From Sediminibacillus halophilus (lineage in GTDB: Bacteria; Bacillota; Bacilli; Bacillales; Amphibacillaceae), in contig NZ_FNHF01000006.1 in assembly GCF_900103695.1 (NCBI RefSeq), positions 124,001-188,000 on the forward strand: 64,000 nucleotides of DNA, read 5' to 3'. The notes beneath the pieces were generated by a model, which was not told the origin of the DNA, made no database searches, and saw only the letters and a list, made by a program, of their open reading frames with translations. Both the position numbers and the translations under genes were made by a program. Shown here piece by piece: positions 18,523 to 25,534 of the stretch. Positions within the stretch are counted from its first letter, which is position 1; every line of letters begins with the position of its first letter.

Positions 18523-18932
18523 TCCTTGTTTCCGATTAACATCAACAGCTGAAACAGCTCATTTTGTTGTTCTTTTGACAGCCCGTTCAGCATTTCATCT
18601 TCGAAGGCTTCTATCATCTCCGCGACTTCAACCACCATGTCAAAAGCATCCTCTGCTATCCCGATAATTTTCTCGCGTTTATCCTGTCCCTGCCTCCGGT
18701 ACACCCACCCCTTGCTTTCCAGCCGTTTAATTGTTCTTGTCACAGTAGGCGCTTCTACATGCAAATACTGCCAAATCGCCGTCAGCGTCATAGGGCCGTT
18801 ATGGTATAGGCAGAAAAGGATTGACCACTGAGAATGGAAGAGACCATATTCTCTCAACCTTTCATCCATTTGTTTATTTAAATAACGTACCTTTTGTTTT
18901 AACAAGTGAATCGGCTTTCTGTCTTTCTTCAA
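18519..18932 (-). CDS. MarR-family regulator, YwoH-like
   Basis: A 137-residue winged-helix MarR protein. The DNA-binding region runs from about residue 45 to 100, with MTLTAIWQYLHVEAPTVTR as recognition helices and KGWVYRRQGQDKREK as the wing. It precedes and overlaps the MFS gene by four bases, so it most likely represses that operon in answer to a transported compound. A perfect palindrome lies just upstream of its start. Confidence 0.9.
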   Translation of the reverse strand: MKKDRKPIHLLKQKVRYLNKQMDERLREYGLFHSQWSILFCLYHNGPMTLTAIWQYLHVEAPTVTRTIKRLESKGWVYRRQGQDKREKIIGIAEDAFDMVVEVAEMIEAFEDEMLNGLSKEQQNELFQLLMLIGNKE

Positions 18933-18950
18933 CTGCTAACACCCCTTTTA

Positions 18951-18964
18951 TTTACCTAGGTAAA
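18951..18964. promoter_or_regulatory. Palindromic MarR operator
   Basis: TTTACCTAGGTAAA is a perfect 14-base palindrome 18 bases before the MarR start codon. Size, symmetry and position suit autoregulation by the MarR protein. Binding itself is inferred. Confidence 0.72.
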
Positions 18965-19161
18965 CAATTTCATAGATACTACCTTACGCTTTTTCTCCAA
19001 TAAAGTAAAGCGGTTAGGATTTAACTTAAAAATGGATTCGGTTGATTTCCATGGAAGAAACACTGAAGAAAGATAGATCATTCATTGATGGAATTCCTTT
19101 CATTGTTTTCCACCATTCATTTGAAGAGAAAGTCAGCAAGATTTATTATTTGCCAAGCTAG

Positions 19162-19508
19162 TAGAAATGCGAAAGCGCCTTGCCCACCCCCGACTAGCTT
19201 AAGACAAACCTTGACGTGGCGCCTCTTGCCACACAGAGGATTGGCTTAAGACCTCGAGGGGGTAGGCGCTGAAGTTGGACATAGAAATGCGGAAGCGCCT
19301 TGCTCACCCCCGACTAGCTTAAGACAAACCTCGACGTGGCGCCTCTTGCCACACAGAGGATTGGCTTAAGACCTCGAGGGGTAGGCGCTGAAGCTGGACA
19401 TAGAAATGCGGAAGCGCCTTGCTCACCCCCGACTAGCTTAAGACAAACCTCGACGTGGCGCCTCTTGCCACACAGAGGATTGGCTTAAGACCTCGAGGGG
19501 TAGGCGTC
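19162..19508. repeat. Three tandem copies of a 120-bp structured repeat
   Basis: Units begin at 19162, 19282 and 19401 with TAGAAATGCG and are nearly identical; the third is cut short at about 19508. Each is an imperfect palindrome: AGCGCCT near one end pairs with AGGCGCT near the other, CTTAAG occurs in both arms, and the centre is the hairpin GTGGC-N7-GCCAC. There is no coding potential. A perfect 20-base palindrome, CAGCATTTTATAAAATGCTG, follows at 19518-19537. The rest of 18965-19540 holds nothing recognisable. Probably a dispersed Bacillaceae repeat family. Confidence 0.9.
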
Positions 19509-19545
19509 GTCCTACGTCAGCATTTTATAAAATGCTGCTATCCCC

Positions 19546-19590
19546 AAAAAAAAGAACGGGTTCGAAAGCTTAGGCTCTCGAACCTGTTCC
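19546..19590 (-). terminator. Terminator of the lysozyme-like gene
   Basis: On the minus strand GGAACAGGTTCGA pairs with TCGAACCCGTTC and is followed by eight T. Confidence 0.9.
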
Positions 19591-19614
19591 ACTATGCTGT
19601 TTCCCCGGTCACTT

Positions 19615-20310
19615 TTACTCGGTCAACGCTGCCAATCTCACGTCGTCGGTTCCGGTTTTAGTTTTGGCATCTTCATAATAAGCGAGCACGGCATCGACAT
19701 ACTTAATATCACCATAGCAGGCATTCAACTTTTTTGATTCCTCTCGTATACAACGAAAATCCATGGTCGATTTCAATTTTTTGTACATCCTTTTTGAATA
19801 ATTAACCGCGAGGTCCTCAGAATACTCTCCGCCACGGTCTTTTACATACCCGATAAAACCCCTGCCGAAGTTATAGGATTGCAGAGCTAGTTTCACATCA
19901 CCATCTGCCTCTTCTAAAACACCGGCGAAGTAGTTCGTCCCTTTCTTTATCGAGAGCTCCGGATCCTCGATACAGCCTCTTTCACCACAATAGCTCTCCG
20001 AAGCCTGCATCGGATCTGTCCCTCTTCCTCCGGATTCTTGCATCATCAATGCTAAAACTACTCCGGTGTATTCTTCTAACTCATGCTGTTTTAAATATTT
20101 TTGCACAAGTGGTTTGTATGCTATAACTTCCTCTGACAGCTGCTTTTCTGGATGCTCCGGGTTACTGCCTTCATGCTGTTTTTCATAAAGCGATAACAAC
20201 ACGGCAAAACAAAAGAACATACCAGCAATTACAGCAAGCGTCTTCAGTCCGCTTCTTGCAAAACGGTATGACAGCGAGGATTTACGAAACAGTTTTCTTT
20301 TCGGCATCAT
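19615..20310 (-). CDS. Membrane-anchored lysozyme-like (CwlT/Lysozyme_like) protein
   Basis: A 231-residue protein with one N-terminal membrane segment (about 20-42) and an extracellular lysozyme-like domain. LALMMQESGGRGTDPMQASE (about 86-105) carries the catalytic glutamate and the family GTDPMQASES block; YNFGRGF is the later substrate-binding motif. It would cut peptidoglycan glycan strands, like the muramidase part of CwlT. No NlpC/P60 domain follows, unlike CwlT. Single gene with its own terminator. Confidence 0.85.
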   Translation of the reverse strand: MMPKRKLFRKSSLSYRFARSGLKTLAVIAGMFFCFAVLLSLYEKQHEGSNPEHPEKQLSEEVIAYKPLVQKYLKQHELEEYTGVVLALMMQESGGRGTDPMQASESYCGERGCIEDPELSIKKGTNYFAGVLEEADGDVKLALQSYNFGRGFIGYVKDRGGEYSEDLAVNYSKRMYKKLKSTMDFRCIREESKKLNACYGDIKYVDAVLAYYEDAKTKTGTDDVRLAALTE

Positions 20311-20418
20311 CTATCATCCTATTTAATATTATCCTTTTTAAGAAGATTATCATTCTAATCTATTATATCAAAAATAGGAAAGAGTTTCGCTGTTTTACGT
20401 ACCGTTTCACAAACCTTG

Positions 20419-20697
20419 TTATTCCACTGGCGATTGCAAGGATTCAATCAATTGAATGAATTGGCGTTTATTGGTTTCGATGGCTGCTTCTAATTCCTTT
20501 TCCACATCGACTGGCAACCCTTCCGAAACGGAAGATCTCTTCTCACTTCCCCATTCCTCCCTATCGCTCTTCATTTCAATCAACAACTGAAGAATAGACA
20601 GATCGATGATTTCCTTGTCCGATATTTCTGCTTCGTTGTCAGCAATGTACCGGCTGATTGCTCCCGATAAAACCGGCCAGAGTTCACGTTTTGCCAA
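20419..20697 (-). CDS. Small acidic helical protein of unknown function
   Basis: About 92 residues, helical, Glu-rich, without membrane segments; I do not recognise it. The start chosen is TTG 20697, eight bases after GGGGGAGG; the frame is open to an ATG at 20727, but that lies inside the preceding gene and has a poorer site. It follows the 183-residue gene by about 20 bases and is probably co-transcribed. Confidence 0.55.
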   Translation of the reverse strand: MAKRELWPVLSGAISRYIADNEAEISDKEIIDLSILQLLIEMKSDREEWGSEKRSSVSEGLPVDVEKELEAAIETNKRQFIQLIESLQSPVE

Positions 20698-20716
20698 GCC
20701 AGCGCCCTCCCCCGAA

Positions 20717-21268
20717 TTAAATTTCACCGCTTATGTTTAGTTGGTTTAAGGCGTTTATCCCATCTGTATCAAGGTTGCAATAAACAAAGCCTTCAACAAC
20801 CATCGTATAATGGTCGTCAGCTTTCCACTTTAGCTGAAAGTTGGAGAATGTAACGGTTTCGCCCGGTAACAACTCACCCTCCCCCATCCTTTTAAACCAG
20901 TAATCTTCCTCGCTTTCCTGTTCCACTCGTTCCCACTCACTCAGCTTGCGAGACGAGGCATTAGAATTAGGAAGATGGTATTTACCCGAAAAATCATAGG
21001 GCACCGTTGTCCGGATTCTCAGGCAAATACTAAGATCACGAACTGGCTGGCTGCCTGTATTTTTTATGTGAAAATCGCCGAACAATATATTTTCCCTTTT
21101 TTTATGATGGGCTGCATGCAGGGATGAAGTGAAATAACCTGTAAGCCGTGGCAATGGCAGTGTCCGATTTTGTTTTTCTTCTATTAATTGGCCGATTTGA
21201 TTCAAATACGCAGCCGTCTGTTGATTCCAAGCTGTCAACTTTTCCTTAAATTCCTCATACCCAGCCAA
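20717..21268 (-). CDS. Unknown protein with a C-terminal beta-rich domain
   Basis: A 183-residue soluble protein. The first 40 residues look helical. The rest is beta-rich, with GDFHIKNTGSQPVRDLSICL suggesting an Ig-like sandwich in which conserved segments resemble NTG-x-V motifs. No signal peptide. I do not recognise the family. It is divergent from the JAMM gene and leads a two-gene unit with the small acidic protein downstream. ATG start behind GGAAGGA. Confidence 0.6.
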   Translation of the reverse strand: MAGYEEFKEKLTAWNQQTAAYLNQIGQLIEEKQNRTLPLPRLTGYFTSSLHAAHHKKRENILFGDFHIKNTGSQPVRDLSICLRIRTTVPYDFSGKYHLPNSNASSRKLSEWERVEQESEEDYWFKRMGEGELLPGETVTFSNFQLKWKADDHYTMVVEGFVYCNLDTDGINALNQLNISGEI

Positions 21269-21459
21269 TGGTCCTTCCTCCCAACACAGTGTATTGATTG
21301 CCTACCATTTTCATCCTATGCAGGGCAGACGCGGAATATTAACAGGGTGCGGATTTTGAAAGGATTCAGCAAAAGGCAAACTGCAGCCCGCTCCAAATCT
21401 CGCAATCATTCATATACAAAAAATATAAGGTTTATTTCAGCAATAAAGGAGTATGGCGG

Positions 21460-21504
21460 ATGAACACGCAAGCACTTGGATTGGAAAAACAAAAAGATGG
21501 ATAA
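21460..21504 (+). CDS. Mini-ORF upstream of and overlapping the JAMM gene
   Basis: A 14-codon frame, ATG 21460 to TAA 21502-21504, eight bases after AAAGGAG. Its end overlaps the likely JAMM start, ATGGATAA, in a different frame. It may be a leader peptide that couples translation of the protease, which has no good ribosome binding site of its own, or a remnant of a frameshifted N terminus. Confidence 0.45.
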   Translation: MNTQALGLEKQKDG

Positions 21505-21910
21505 CCATTTAAAGACCATCTATCTGCCAGCATATATTGAAAAAAAAATGATCCAGCATACCCGTGAATGCCTTCCCTACGAAACGTGCGGACTTCTAAG
21601 CGGAACAACGAACCACATTACCTCTATTTGGGAACTGGAAAGTGAAATCAAGCATCGCTACCGCTACTTCGTTAGTAAAGAGAAGGTGGATAAAACGATG
21701 GAGGCTGTTGAATCAAAACGGGAACAAGTATTAGCCATCTACCATTCCCACCCAACAGCACAGCCGGTCCCTTCCAAGGAAGATATTCTCCATCATCCGG
21801 AACCGCAAATCTGTATGCTGATTGTTTCTTTGCAGGCAGAGCCAGTTGTCTGGCAAGGATATACCATTGCTGACGGCCAGTATTATCACAGGCCTATCGT
21901 TATTGTATAA
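21497..21910 (+). CDS. JAMM/MPN (Mov34) zinc metalloprotease
   Basis: A stand-alone JAMM domain of about 137 residues. The zinc motif is intact: HSHP followed by seven residues to S-x-x-D (YHSHPTAQPVPSKED), with the upstream catalytic glutamate in YETCGLLSG. Bacterial members remove C-terminal tails from ubiquitin-like sulfur carriers or cut other short peptides. No ThiS/MoaD-like gene is adjacent; instead two small Gly-Cys peptides follow. The ATG start at 21497 lacks a good ribosome binding site and overlaps an upstream mini-ORF. Confidence 0.82.
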   Translation: MDNHLKTIYLPAYIEKKMIQHTRECLPYETCGLLSGTTNHITSIWELESEIKHRYRYFVSKEKVDKTMEAVESKREQVLAIYHSHPTAQPVPSKEDILHHPEPQICMLIVSLQAEPVVWQGYTIADGQYYHRPIVIV

Positions 21911-21944
21911 AGAGGTTAAAAATGCCAAGCAAGGAGTGGATACC

Positions 21945-22082
21945 ATGAAAATCGAATACCTAAATGGAAAAAAAGGGGTCAAGGCAGTACCAGCTCAACA
22001 GGTTGCTTCCGGAAATTATGTCGCCAAAAAAACGGGCGGATGCGGATGTAAAAATTACGGAGCCAAGAAAATCCAACGATAA
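21945..22082 (+). CDS. Small basic peptide with a TGGCGC motif
   Basis: A 45-residue basic peptide starting 34 bases after the JAMM gene, with AAGGAG before its ATG. The C-terminal part reads KKTGGCGCKNYGAKK. Not a family I recognise. The paired Cys between glycines suggests metal binding or cross-linking. Position suggests co-transcription with the protease, possibly as substrate or partner; this is inference. Confidence 0.6.
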   Translation: MKIEYLNGKKGVKAVPAQQVASGNYVAKKTGGCGCKNYGAKKIQR

Positions 22083-22259
22083 TAAAGACCTTCTGTTTTA
22101 CGCTTCCAAAATTTTTTGCTGCGCCCTTCCCGAAACAAGAAAGCAGCATATAAATTAGTTAAGGCCATCTTTTTTCCAAAAAGAAAGCCACGGAGAATTG
22201 TAAGAGACTTTGAAACTTTTCATTTCTCTGGATAATGAAAAAGGAAGGAGTAGTCACTC

Positions 22260-22385
22260 ATGACCGAACAAATCGAACGGAAGAAAACAAATAGAAGGAA
22301 GTCACGATCCAGAAGAATGCGAGCTGCAAGCGGAAAAGGATGCGGGTGCGGTAAAAGCATCCGAAAAGTAGCAAATAAAAGATAA
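22260..22385 (+). CDS. Small Arg/Lys-rich peptide with a GCGCG motif
   Basis: A 41-residue, very basic peptide: the first half is dominated by Lys and Arg, and the C-terminal half contains SGKGCGCGKSIRK. GGAAGGAG stands nine bases before ATG 22260. The shared GCGC core links it to the 45-residue peptide upstream. Basic Cys-Gly peptides of this size are often spore constituents in Bacillaceae, but I cannot name this one. A strong hairpin follows. Confidence 0.6.
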   Translation: MTEQIERKKTNRRKSRSRRMRAASGKGCGCGKSIRKVANKR

Positions 22386-22398
22386 AACCATAGAATGG

Positions 22399-22436
22399 AA
22401 GAAGCCCTAGCTGATAACGATGCTAGGGCTTCTTCG
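22399..22436. terminator. Strong hairpin between convergent genes
   Basis: GAAGAAGCCCTAGC pairs with GCTAGGGCTTCTTC with a ten-base loop. Confidence 0.88.
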
Positions 22437-22441
22437 TGTTA

Positions 22442-22810
22442 CTACTCCGTCCGGCTTAGAAAAAAGCTGACCAGCACTTCAAGCATCGAAGAAATTGCAG
22501 CTACAGCCAGAATGATGATAACCGGCAGAAACAAAACCGGCCACAATACATATCCAGCATACAAACAGGCCGATGACCAGATGCCCGTACACCATTGACA
22601 GCTCAACAGCTCTCCGATAAACCTGCGGAGCCCTCTTCCTTTAATGTATAGAACCACTTCGGTCGTACCATCTGCCAACGTTTCTTCCTTTTCCTCATGG
22701 AAAGGAGCCCGGATAAATCGAGCGATGTCATCATAGACAAGCAACCTTGTTAATCGGAATGCTGCCAAACCTAAAAGACCCAGCGTAAACCAGGAAATCA
22801 TCCGCTTCAC
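22442..22810 (-). CDS. YjcA-like membrane protein (DUF1360)
   Basis: A 122-residue protein with membrane segments at about 4-25 and 80-115. FRLTRLLVYDDIARFIRAPF near the N terminus and RFIGELLSCQWCTGIWSS (about 63-80) are DUF1360 hallmarks. B. subtilis YjcA is a sporulation protein of unknown mechanism. AGAGGTGAAG precedes the ATG. Its place next to the Gly-Cys peptides weakly supports a spore role for that cluster. Confidence 0.85.
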   Translation of the reverse strand: MKRMISWFTLGLLGLAAFRLTRLLVYDDIARFIRAPFHEEKEETLADGTTEVVLYIKGRGLRRFIGELLSCQWCTGIWSSACLYAGYVLWPVLFLPVIIILAVAAISSMLEVLVSFFLSRTE

Positions 22811-22891
22811 CTCTGATCATTGTTCTCCTCTATCCTATTCAATGATCGAAAGCAGATATACTCCATAGACGAAAAACAGGCTGGTATCCCT

Positions 22892-23347
22892 TTAATGGAT
22901 GGTCTGCAGCATGGTCAGTGAAATTCCCTGTTCAACGGTTATTTCCTTGATTTTGGTGAACCCCCATTTTTCATAAAAGCTAATTGCAGGCAGGTTGGCT
23001 GTACCGGTAGTAACTGTGACAGGTTTTGACTCCCGTACTACGTGGTTCAGGAAAAATTGCAGGAGGGATGAAGCAACTCCCTGACGAAAATACGCCGGTC
23101 CAACGAACAACCTGGACAAAACATAATGGTCATTTGTTTGCTCATATGCAAGAGCACCAAGCAGTCGTTCATTTTCAAGATGGCCCAAAAACGACTCCCT
23201 GCTGCCTTGGATGGTTCTTACTGTATCGTGTAATGGAGGAATCCCATCGAACTTTATAAGCTCTGCTTCCATCCGATAAGCAGGTATTTGCACCTTTAAC
23301 AGCTTCGCTGCTGTTCCCGGATCGGTGTGATCCAAATGGACAATCAT
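22892..23347 (-). CDS. GNAT-family N-acetyltransferase
   Basis: A 151-residue acetyltransferase. The acetyl-CoA pyrophosphate loop appears as VGPAYFRQGVASSLLQFFL (about 80-98), and SFYEKWGFTKI is the C-terminal motif. The substrate is unknown. GGAAGTGAAGGG precedes ATG. Single gene. Confidence 0.87.
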   Translation of the reverse strand: MIVHLDHTDPGTAAKLLKVQIPAYRMEAELIKFDGIPPLHDTVRTIQGSRESFLGHLENERLLGALAYEQTNDHYVLSRLFVGPAYFRQGVASSLLQFFLNHVVRESKPVTVTTGTANLPAISFYEKWGFTKIKEITVEQGISLTMLQTIH

Positions 23348-23378
23348 CCCTTCACTTCCTTTTTACGAATTACTTTTA

Positions 23379-24353
23379 CTATAGAATAATAACGGTAAAA
23401 AGGATATAACTGAAAATCGCGAGAAGAGAGGGCAACGAATAAGTGAAAGCATTTTTTGTTTTATCCCGTTTCAATAACAGTAATACGGCAAAAGTGAGCA
23501 GACAGCCGACAAACGCTGTCCAGATATTCATTGAATCTCCGGATATCCAAATGCTTCCACTCCGATAAAAACCATCCGATACCGTAACTACAAAGATATT
23601 AAATAAGTTACTACCAAGTATCGCTCCAATCGCCAAATTGATGTTTGCCTTCCGTAACGCCACATAAACACCGACAGCGTCAGGCAGCGATGTCGCTATG
23701 GCAATCAGCAAGCTGCCGACAACCGTCGCGGAAATCCCTGTGGTACTAGCCATCCAATCACCGGAGATACTTAACCCACTTCCGGAGAAAAAAATGATGC
23801 CAGCATAGAAAATAAATAAAGCTGCTATTTTTCCTAAGGACATCGAGCTTTCACTTTCCGGAACATCCGCCTCTTTCTTTTTATCTTTCCGCTGTTTCAG
23901 TGAAATAAGACTGAGACCTATGAAGTAAACAGCTACGATAATCCAGCTGGTCAACCCTATTCCGAAAGAAGACTGATCAAGCTGGAAATATATCGACAGA
24001 CCAGCAATCACCACTAACCCCAAGGAAAGCAGCCCGGTATGGAAGTGATTATCTGACACGCGTAAAAATAATCGTTGCTTACGAAAATAAAGATCGAGCA
24101 AAAACAATACCAGGAAATTGAAAATAATACTTCCCAGCCCGTTACCTATCGCAATATCAGCGTTGCCGATCACAGCGGCAGAAACAGTAGCCGTAAGTTC
24201 CGGAAGCGACGTCGCTACTGCCAACAGCAATGTACCTGCAAGCATACCGCCAAGTCTGGTTTGCTTACTGATCATGTCGGCATAGGTCGATAGTTTAATG
24301 GCTGAGAAGACGGATATAATCGCTGTAACAAAGAAGATAATTATCGATAGCAA
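23379..24353 (-). CDS. Sodium/calcium exchanger-type cation antiporter
   Basis: About 324 residues with ten or eleven hydrophobic segments. The two inverted alpha repeats of the CaCA superfamily are clear: ATSLPELTATVSA with GNGLGSIIFN, and ATSLPDAVGVYVAL with GAILGSNLFN. It would exchange sodium or protons for calcium or another cation, like YrbG. I place the start at TTG 24353, eight bases after AAAGGGG; the upstream ATG (24377) has no ribosome binding site. Confidence 0.87.
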   Translation of the reverse strand: MLSIIIFFVTAIISVFSAIKLSTYADMISKQTRLGGMLAGTLLLAVATSLPELTATVSAAVIGNADIAIGNGLGSIIFNFLVLFLLDLYFRKQRLFLRVSDNHFHTGLLSLGLVVIAGLSIYFQLDQSSFGIGLTSWIIVAVYFIGLSLISLKQRKDKKKEADVPESESSMSLGKIAALFIFYAGIIFFSGSGLSISGDWMASTTGISATVVGSLLIAIATSLPDAVGVYVALRKANINLAIGAILGSNLFNIFVVTVSDGFYRSGSIWISGDSMNIWTAFVGCLLTFAVLLLLKRDKTKNAFTYSLPSLLAIFSYILFTVIIL

Positions 24354-24512
24354 AACAATTGCCCCTTTAAAACACAAACTGATTTTCTTTGATACCCTTC
24401 GAGCTTTATCTGCAAACTAGTGGTGTTTTCTTGGCGAATGCTTTTTATTTACATTTGCCATTTCATGTATTATTATTTGTTTTTACATACTACCCAGAAG
24501 GAGGTGAGGAAA

Positions 24513-24854
24513 ATGATGAAAAGAATACAAGTCACCACCATTCTAGTAATCTTTTTATCTACCCTGTCTATCTCCCTTTCTCCTCAAACTAACATCCATC
24601 CATCTAAAGGGTTTATTGATGAAACCAGTATCTTCATGCTCGATGGCCACATCGTTCCAGTTAACGAAACAGCCCCTAAGGATACCAAAATTATCAACCT
24701 CTCGCTCTTTGCTTTTCTTACAGTCGCATTCGGAGCGGTTCACCCTGCCATCTGGAAACGCACAGCCATTAAGCAGTGGTATCCACATTATGTAACCGTC
24801 TTTTATCAATCTTCCTATCTCCGCAACCATCGTTTCGACCTCAGAACCCTTTAA
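24513..24854 (+). CDS. Small exported or membrane protein of unknown function
   Basis: About 113 residues: a signal-like hydrophobic segment at about 6-22, a polar stretch, a second hydrophobic segment at about 68-82, and a basic C terminus. Not recognised. AAGGAGGTGAGG before adjacent ATGs (24513, 24516) is a near-ideal ribosome binding site, which argues it is real. First gene of a two-gene unit. Confidence 0.6.
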   Translation: MMKRIQVTTILVIFLSTLSISLSPQTNIHPSKGFIDETSIFMLDGHIVPVNETAPKDTKIINLSLFAFLTVAFGAVHPAIWKRTAIKQWYPHYVTVFYQSSYLRNHRFDLRTL

Positions 24855-24874
24855 ATAAAGGAGGTTGAACAGTG

Positions 24875-24988
24875 ATGTTTGCATTGGTGCGCTTTTTATT
24901 AATCGGGGCTTTTTCATTTTCCGCTATATGCCTTTTCACCTATCAGGGGATTGAGATCTTCCAATCCATCCGCTCATTTTTTAAATAA
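24875..24988 (+). CDS. 37-residue membrane peptide
   Basis: A single-helix peptide with a basic tail (IRSFFK), 20 bases after the preceding gene and behind AAGGAGGTTGAAC. Too short to classify. The good ribosome binding site and following terminator support a real second gene of the unit. Confidence 0.6.
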   Translation: MFALVRFLLIGAFSFSAICLFTYQGIEIFQSIRSFFK

Positions 24989-25049
24989 AATTATCTATCA
25001 ATCGCTGTAAATACAAAGCTCGGGTTCCCACAAGAACTCGCAAGAAAAA

Positions 25050-25088
25050 AGAGCAGGGCGTCATTGAACGGGCCCTGCTTTTTTTAGT
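25050..25088 (+). terminator. Terminator of the small membrane-protein operon
   Basis: AGCAGGGC pairs with GCCCTGCT, then seven T. Confidence 0.88.
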
Positions 25089-25136
25089 ACAAAAAGACTA
25101 TTTTGACCGCAAGGGAAAATAATTTACGCATCTTTA

Positions 25137-25166
25137 TTGCAAATGATTCTCATTATCATCTATAAT
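25137..25166 (+). promoter_or_regulatory. Promoter with Fur box
   Basis: A -35 like TTGCAA (25137-25142) and a perfect -10, TATAAT (25161-25166), are 18 bases apart. The spacer holds TGATTCTCATTATCA (25144-25158), 12 of 14 informative bases of the Fur consensus TGATAATNATTATCA. It drives the small transcript that follows. Confidence 0.8.
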
Positions 25167-25172
25167 AAAGAG

Positions 25173-25321
25173 GTAATACACTTTCCTATGCTTACTTTTA
25201 CAGAAGAAAAAGGTACTCTTTTTAACGTGATGGCTTTTGTTACCCCCCAATATAATAATTGTTTCATCCCCTTGGGTACCTTGATCTTCTTCTAAGACTG
25301 TCCGTTGACAGTCTTTTTTTT
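25173..25321 (+). ncRNA. Fur-controlled small RNA candidate (FsrA-like)
   Basis: A self-contained unit of about 150 nt: Fur-box promoter at its front and a terminator, AAGACTGTC-CGTT-GACAGTCTT plus T run, at 25294-25321. Between them lie C-rich unpaired-looking stretches TTACCCCCCAA (about 25240-25250) and TTCATCCCCTTGG (about 25263-25275). B. subtilis FsrA, the iron-sparing sRNA, is likewise Fur-repressed, short and C-rich. A 35-codon frame (ATG 25188, stop abutting the terminator) is also possible, but its ribosome binding site is poorly placed. The FsrA identity is an inference. Confidence 0.6.
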
Positions 25322-25448
25322 GCCTTACACTCCTGCAACTTTTCCCATCTCTTTTATCAACAGGTTTCCTCAATCGATAATTTTCCATAGATTATGCATA
25401 GAAACCGCTTATGAAACGTATCATCTATTAATTAGAATGATTGATTAA

Positions 25449-25503
25449 TTAAAATTATTATAATTAAACATTGATTTTTAGTAGATTTATATTATAATTA
25501 TAG
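25449..25503 (+). promoter_or_regulatory. katA promoter with PerR box
   Basis: TTAAAATTATTATAA at 25449-25463 matches the PerR consensus TTATAATNATTATAA at all but one informative base. The promoter follows: TTGATT (25471-25476), 16 bases, TATAAT (25493-25498), itself inside a second AT palindrome. This predicts peroxide induction through PerR. Confidence 0.82.
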
Positions 25504-25534
25504 TTGTACTAAGCTAAGGAGAGGTGTTAAATAG

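Noticed and set aside
19162-19508. Three regularly spaced repeats as a CRISPR array
   Set aside because: The whole 120-base unit is repeated with no unique spacers, and no cas genes are present.
21476-21496. TTG 21476 as JAMM start
   Set aside because: No ribosome binding site at suitable distance; ATG 21497 overlaps a coupled mini-ORF instead.
25134-25388. 84-codon minus-strand frame over the sRNA candidate
   Set aside because: No ribosome binding site; it runs against a clear promoter-terminator unit on the other strand.
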